This document shows positions 59,039-64,000 of a stretch of 64,000 bases of DNA, piece by piece. Under the pieces are notes generated by a model that worked only from the letters and a program-made list of their open reading frames with translations, was not told the DNA's origin and did not search any database. Both the position numbers and the translations under genes were made by a program. Origin of the DNA: Chiridota heheva (Eukaryota; Echinodermata; Holothuroidea; Apodida; Chiridotidae); NCBI GenBank assembly GCA_020152595.1, contig JAIGNY010002171.1, forward strand, positions 3,976,001 through 4,040,000, read 5' to 3'. Position 1 is the stretch's first letter; every line of letters begins with the position of its first letter.

Positions 59039-61120
59039 CTGCAAATGCAAAAAGAAAATGTCGTTGTTGTTATTGTTATCATTATTATTTACATTTCTCA
59101 GTGTAAAAGAAGAACCAGGTGAGAGCTTAACTGGCTGTGTGGTAAGGCCAGATCTGGGACCCTTTAGCAAAGTGTGAGGCCCTTCATTAATTTTTAGGTT
59201 AACATTATAAAACCCATAAACTTTTCTTTCCTCAAACTTACTTTAGGATTATTGCTGTTGAAATAGTACGTACATTTTTCAGGGGGCCCTTTTGTGTAAT
59301 CATAATACAAGAATCTTTAATCAGTTTTACATTAAACTTCTCAAGGGCAAGGTGCTCACAGATTTCATTGTAAAATTTCTTTCAATAATAAAGTACTTAA
59401 AATTTCACCAGTCCCTATGTGGCCCTCATTCAATTACTCTTTTTGCCCCATGAAATAAAAATAAAAATTCTAGGCTTTTTACATCATCCTTCCCTTTTCA
59501 AATTTTCTTTTAATTTCCTTACTGTGGTGGTTATTTTAAAATAATAACAAATCCCACTTATATGTAAAACATTTTTCTTATTTTTCATTCCTTTGCTGTG
59601 ATTATGCACTTAAGAACAGTACAGTCTTATGTATATCTTCAGTCTTCAGTCCACAGGCATCATAAATGAATGAGTTTTCAAAGCCCCGGATTACTGTTTA
59701 CAAACCTCTAGCAGAAGTATCTAGTCCTAACAAAAAATAAGTCTTCCCCCATTAAACCATTCATGTAATGCCCTGGGGCATTGTAAAAGATCGCCACATC
59801 CATCCATCTTGTATTATAGTTCATGTATGACCAATCCACCAAAGCATGAAGCTTGAGGCACCCTTTGTATTTTTCTAGATGAGATTTTGACAATTCATTT
59901 TTTACCATCAAATGAATTAGTTTCTGATGAGTCTAGTGTGGTTCTAGAGTTACTTCACAGGATTGAACATATCTTATGCTTTAAATGGTAATTTCTGGCT
60001 GAAAAGGTTTAATTTTGGGAAAGCTTAACAGTAACATTAGAGCCTACGGATTCCATTTTTAAATTTGAGTTCAAACTGCATTGCCAGGCAGTACTAGATC
60101 TTAGCCTGCCTAACTATATTGTGTATGTGAGTTTGAACTGTGAAACAGAATTTGACTAGCACTTAAACTATATTTTGTATGCACTAGGACCAACACGTAA
60201 CTTTAACCTGAATTTTAAAGTCAAACCAAATTATCTTCCATTTAATTACATAATAAATTCATGCAGATCATGGAGTATGAGAATCTCCTTTAAAATCAAA
60301 GCTTATCCTTTTCATCGATGTTAGGCTAACTAAGTTTGCATCACTTGCAATCACAACTCAACGTGTTTGTGTGTTTGTATCCATTATTTGCATATCACTC
60401 TGTGCGGTGTTTATGTCAGGTAGGATGTATACACCAATAGCAGTAGCGCATTTGCCGTAATCATGCTTTCCTTATTTTCAACCACAAGCTAGTCGTAATA
60501 TGTCTATATTTGCCGTGCTCCTGACTGTTTTGGCAGGTTTTGCGATTAATCATTAAAAAGATGTGTAGAAGGAAATTCTTCATCACATAGTCAAAAATCT
60601 GTTGTGAGAATGAATACCCACATCACATTGGGGGAAATTCATTGGGTAAATTTTTCAGTTTTGTAGTGTTCTTTTTGTCTGTAAAATTCATCCTTTTTTT
60701 CCTATTCAATGATAAAGCTGTCCGAATGACAGCATTCTCAACTATTCGAAGCTGCAGAAAAAATTCACTACTTGAAGGAATTAAGCAGTTACTTATCCCG
60801 TAGCTTCCAGTGAGAGAAATTTTGATAAAAAGCTAAGCTTTAGTGAAGTCCATAAAGCTTACAGTATCTAATTCTTTGTTTTCATTTTGGGTTCTGATGT
60901 TATCAGCATCAGGTACCTATACAGTGGTGTTGGTGTGTGTGTATGTGGGTATGGGTGTGTATTCGGATGTGATGCTTTGTTTGTAAACACGTTATCTCAT
61001 TTATTCATTTTGAATAATGCTTATTTATCAAATGACATACATCTAAAAGGCAACAGTTGCAATTACTGTAGCAAAGTATGAAATGTCAATAGTTTGATGA
61101 ATTCCACCTGAAAGTCATCT
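59039..61120. other. Intron or upstream sequence of the ligase gene, no exon recognised
   Basis: I looked for a minus-strand exon ending in a RING1 Cys pair before GTRAG and found none. AT-rich, with a GTGTGTGTATGTGGGTATGG stretch near 60933. Confidence 0.5.
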
Positions 61121-61127
61121 GTCCCCT

Positions 61128-61860
61128 TCCACGCCATCTATTCCTTCCTCTCTGACTGATAAGATCCTTCCCTCCCTCCCCGATGCCAACCATCCATCCC
61201 TTCCCGATGCCAACCATCCATCCCTTCCCGATGCCAACCATCCATTCCTAACCAATGCCATCCATCCCTCCCACCCCCGATGCCATCTACCCCTTTCTCC
61301 TTCCCCTCCCTTCCCGATGCCAACCATCCATCCCTTCCCGATGCCAACCATCCATCCCTCCCCGATGCCAACCATACATCCCTCACCAATGCCATCCATC
61401 CCTCCCTCCCCGATGCCATCCACCCCTTTCTCCTTCCCCAATGCATCCACCCATCCCTCATCAATGCCATCCCTCCCTCCCTAATGCTATTCATCCCTAC
61501 CCCCAATGCCATCAATCCCTACCTTCCAGATGCCATCCATTCTTCCCTCCCAGATGCCATCCATCCTTTCCCAAAGCCATCCATCCCTTCCGCCCTAATG
61601 CTATCCTTTCCGCCCTAATGCTATCCTTCCCACCCTCCCTGATGCCATAAATCCATCATCCTCACCTGTTGATGCCATCTATCCCCTCCTCTCTAAAGCC
61701 ATCCATCCTTCCTTCCAGAAGCCATCCATTCCTCCCCTCCCCGTAGCTCTCCATCCATCCTCCCCATTGCCATTCATCTCTCCCAATCCGATGACATTCA
61801 TCCATCATCCTCCCCCTCTGATGCCATCTCTCCCTCCCTCCCTAATGCCATCCCTCCCAT
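61128..61860. repeat. 24-bp C-rich minisatellite (GATGCCAACCATCCATCCCT)
   Basis: About 28 copies of GATGCCAACCATCCATCCCT plus TCCC, decaying to GATGCCATCCATCC-type units. An internal block, ACCCCTTTCTCCTTCCCC, occurs at about 61289 and 61422. Frames of 111-131 codons on both strands are repeat translations. Confidence 0.92.
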
Positions 61861-62194
61861 ATGTAATTACCATCTTACATGTACACATCTAAAATTAGTC
61901 AAAGAAGCACATCTCATTGTTGAATGAATGCAAAAAATTCCTTAATAAATAACAGGCCACCTGTAGTACATTAACTGAAGTTGGAAAAACAAAAACAATA
62001 TTTCAGATATTTTTAAACTTTTCAGTTAATTTCAAGCCTAATCATTTGTTATTTTGGTTACCATCTATGACACTGCAAATTTTAATTCAGACATGCACAT
62101 TCTATATGTATATATTTATTCCACTTTTAAATAATGTACATTTTCAAATGATGACAAGCTTTTTATAGATCTTGCTCCATCAAAACGTAATTAA

Positions 62195-62938
62195 CTCCGA
62201 GGCGGACACCGACGCCGACTCAGCTGCAGACAGATGTTGACGTGCGCTGACGAGGACGCGGACAGACACGGACGCGGACAGACGCGGGCGCGGACAGACG
62301 CGGGCGCGGACAGACGCGGACAGACGCGACAGACGCGACAGACGCGCAGACGCGGGACAGACGCTGGCGCGACGGACGCGACGACGCGCGCGACGACGCG
62401 ACGCGGACGGACGCGACGACAGACGCGACAGACGCGACGCGACGCGACGCGACAGACGCGACAGACGCGACACGCGACGACGACGACGCGACAGACGCGA
62501 CGCGACGACGACGCAGACGCGCAGACGCGACGCGACGCGACGCGACAGACGCGACGACAGACGCGACAGACGCGACGCGACAGACGACGCGACAGACGCG
62601 ACGCGACAGACGCGACGCGACGCGACAGACGCGACGCGACAGACGCGACGCGACAGACGCGACGCGACAGACGCGCGACAGACGCGACAGACGCGACAGA
62701 CGCGACGCGACAGACGCGACGCGACAGACGCGACGCGACAGACGCGACGCGACAGACGCGACAGACGCGACGCGACGGACGGACGCGACAGACGCGACAG
62801 ACGCGACAGACGCGACGACGCGACAGACGCGACGCGACAGACGCGACGCGACAGACAGACGCGACAGACGCGGCGACAGACGCGACAGACGCGGACAGAC
62901 ATGGACAGACGCAGACACCAACGCGGATGCAGATGCAA
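62195..62938. repeat. CG-rich array of GACGCGACA units
   Basis: About 740 bp of GACGCGACAGAC, GACGCGACGCGACA and GACGACGCG units, flanked by GCGGACACCGACGCCGAC on the left and a hairpin terminus on the right (62940-62985). It is a dense CpG island-like block inside AT-rich DNA. The Arg/Ser/Ala/Val frames (236-256 codons) on both strands are repeat translations. Confidence 0.93.
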
Positions 62939-62939
62939 A

Positions 62940-62990
62940 GGTGAGTAGAATAGTTCCTACTATTCTTTGAATAGTAGAGCTAAAAACCAA
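62940..62990 (+). repeat. Dispersed-repeat terminus (hairpin GAATAGTTCCTACTATTC)
   Basis: GTAGAATAGTTCCTACTATT, then GAATAGTAGAGCTAAAAA parallels 55893-55935. The GAATAGT/ACTATTC repeats can fold into a short hairpin. Confidence 0.7.
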
Positions 62991-63250
62991 TGAATATAAT
63001 TATTCAACCTTCAACTAAATGTTTTTTTTTGCAAAAATGACGTTTATTTACCCATTCTTTGACCATGAAATCATCGTTGGCAAATGGTATGTTTAAACTC
63101 ATTATATATTCATAAATCTAATACGTACAGAAGAACAGCAACAACTTATCAGAGTTTGGGGATTGACTGAATGAGGTTCTTTTATTGCTAGACGCAATCA
63201 TTGTTGTCATGCCTCAGATAATTAGTAAACAGAAACTAAAAGGCTATTGC

Positions 63251-63412
63251 ACACAGTATATTTCCTTTTTACTGTAGATTACATAAGTATGGCTGAAGTG
63301 TCTTGATGGAAGCAGTCAAACAGTGCATATTGAACACAGTATATTTCCTTTTTACTGTAGATTACATAAGTATGGCTGAAGTGTCTTGATGGAAGCAGTC
63401 ATACAGTGCATA
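63251..63412. repeat. 83-bp tandem duplication
   Basis: ACACAGTATATTTCCTTTTT at 63251 and 63334 begins two nearly identical copies (GTATGGCTGAAGTGTCTTGA, GGAAGCAGTCA), so the event is recent. Confidence 0.95.
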
Positions 63413-64000
63413 CACTGTCATCCTTTTATATTTAAAGTACCTTTTCTTTATTCAATATACCAAAAACACACCAAATCAGGGTTCAGCAATCATACGTCAA
63501 TGAAGTTATAGCTCAACCTATAGCAATGCAAGAAGAATTGATTGCTTTGATTGATCTTATTTTGGTCGTATTTTTCTGTTTTTAAAAGTTAAATTTAAAG
63601 TATATTTCATTTTTGAGCAATTATTCAACATGTTAAAAATCCAAGTATCAACTTTCCTATGTGAGTTGTATTCAGTTGTAAACATAACAAAACTTTAAAC
63701 ATTTTACACATTAATGTTCATAAAATGTTAAGTACCCTCCTTCTTAGTACATTCAGCAAAAAAGATCAAAGCAAATATTTTGTCAACATCCAGTGCAAAG
63801 AAATTACACTTTAAATAAATCACTTCCATAGCGATGTCTAAAAAATTATGCTTCTAACAAAGGTTATGAGCCTTTTTGCATAAATTATGTATCATTCAAA
63901 GTATAGTGTCATGTCACTCTCGATTACTGACATTGTTGAGGTCAAAGGCCAATTTCACCACAACATATGGTGATAAAATACATTTTGTAAACATAACAAA
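63413..64000. other. AT-rich sequence, no gene recognised
   Basis: No coding block, repeat or RNA gene was seen to the end of the window. Confidence 0.5.

Noticed and set aside
59220..59300. Minus-strand AAA|GTAAGT as the donor of a RING1 exon
   Set aside because: The preceding sequence has no Cys pattern and meets stops.
61115..61650. 111-131-codon frames on both strands
   Set aside because: Translations of the 24-bp array, whose period is a multiple of three.
62180..62990. Arg/Ser-rich frames of 236-256 codons on both strands
   Set aside because: Translations of GACGCGACA repeats; all six frames are similarly open.

Overview
This 64 kb window is AT-rich, repeat-dense animal genomic DNA with no operons and almost no open coding sequence. 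The only host gene I can support is a split gene on the minus strand. Its three short exons (58934-59038, 49423-49483, 19670-19782) have consensus splice sites, join in phase and read as the RING1 end to IBR part of an RNF144-type RBR E3 ubiquitin ligase. Its introns measure 9,450 bp and 29,640 bp, with at least 19.7 kb more after the last exon seen. RING1 proper should lie above 64000, and the IBR end, RING2 and membrane anchor below position 1; I searched for them by eye and did not find them. The repeat and mobile-element content (CR1/L2-like and I-like LINEs, hAT-type elements, protein-primed PolB relics) suggests a marine invertebrate, perhaps an echinoderm or another invertebrate deuterostome. 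That assignment is inference only.

Layout. 1-19.6 kb: a 68-bp tandem array (1.4-1.9 kb), a family of about 250-bp dispersed units (2.7-3.2 and 17.9-19.3 kb), a CATGTCCCACATGG minisatellite (5.4-6.7 kb), a 3.3-kb hAT-like element with a perfect 8-bp target duplication (11899-15232), a polypurine G-rich tract (15.7-16.0 kb) and the first copy of a 1.3-2.1 kb repeat pair (16.2-17.5 kb). 19.7-27.7 kb: exon 3 of the ligase, then decayed non-LTR retrotransposons. These include an I-like LINE with RNase H (22.6-24.0 kb) and a second I-like copy (24.8-26.5 kb) split by a nested L2/CR1-like LINE (25210-26403).

27.9-32.0 kb is the most unusual part. It holds an 18-bp array, a broken gene of unknown identity (28235-28800), a 38-bp array that starts as that gene's own 3' coding sequence, and a broken protein-primed type-B DNA polymerase (30180-31990). 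The polymerase is interrupted by a 591-bp hAT-like insertion with an 8-bp duplication. I read this as the relic of a Polinton/Maverick or adintovirus-like element. 34.5-35.8 kb is a 64-bp AT-rich array; 36.0-38.1 kb is the second copy of the repeat pair. 38.7-49.4 kb holds dispersed repeats, a foldback element carrying a tiny LINE insertion (44.3-44.7 kb) and a short inverted sibling of the 3.3-kb hAT-like element (45652-46591), followed by exon 2. 49.5-64 kb holds five tandem arrays (16 bp, 22 bp, about 290 bp, 30 bp, 24 bp), exon 1 at 58.9 kb and a CG-rich array at 62.2-62.9 kb.

Every long open frame outside the items above is either a translation of a tandem repeat or too short to separate from chance. 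All repeat and family calls were made by reading the sequence, without database searches.
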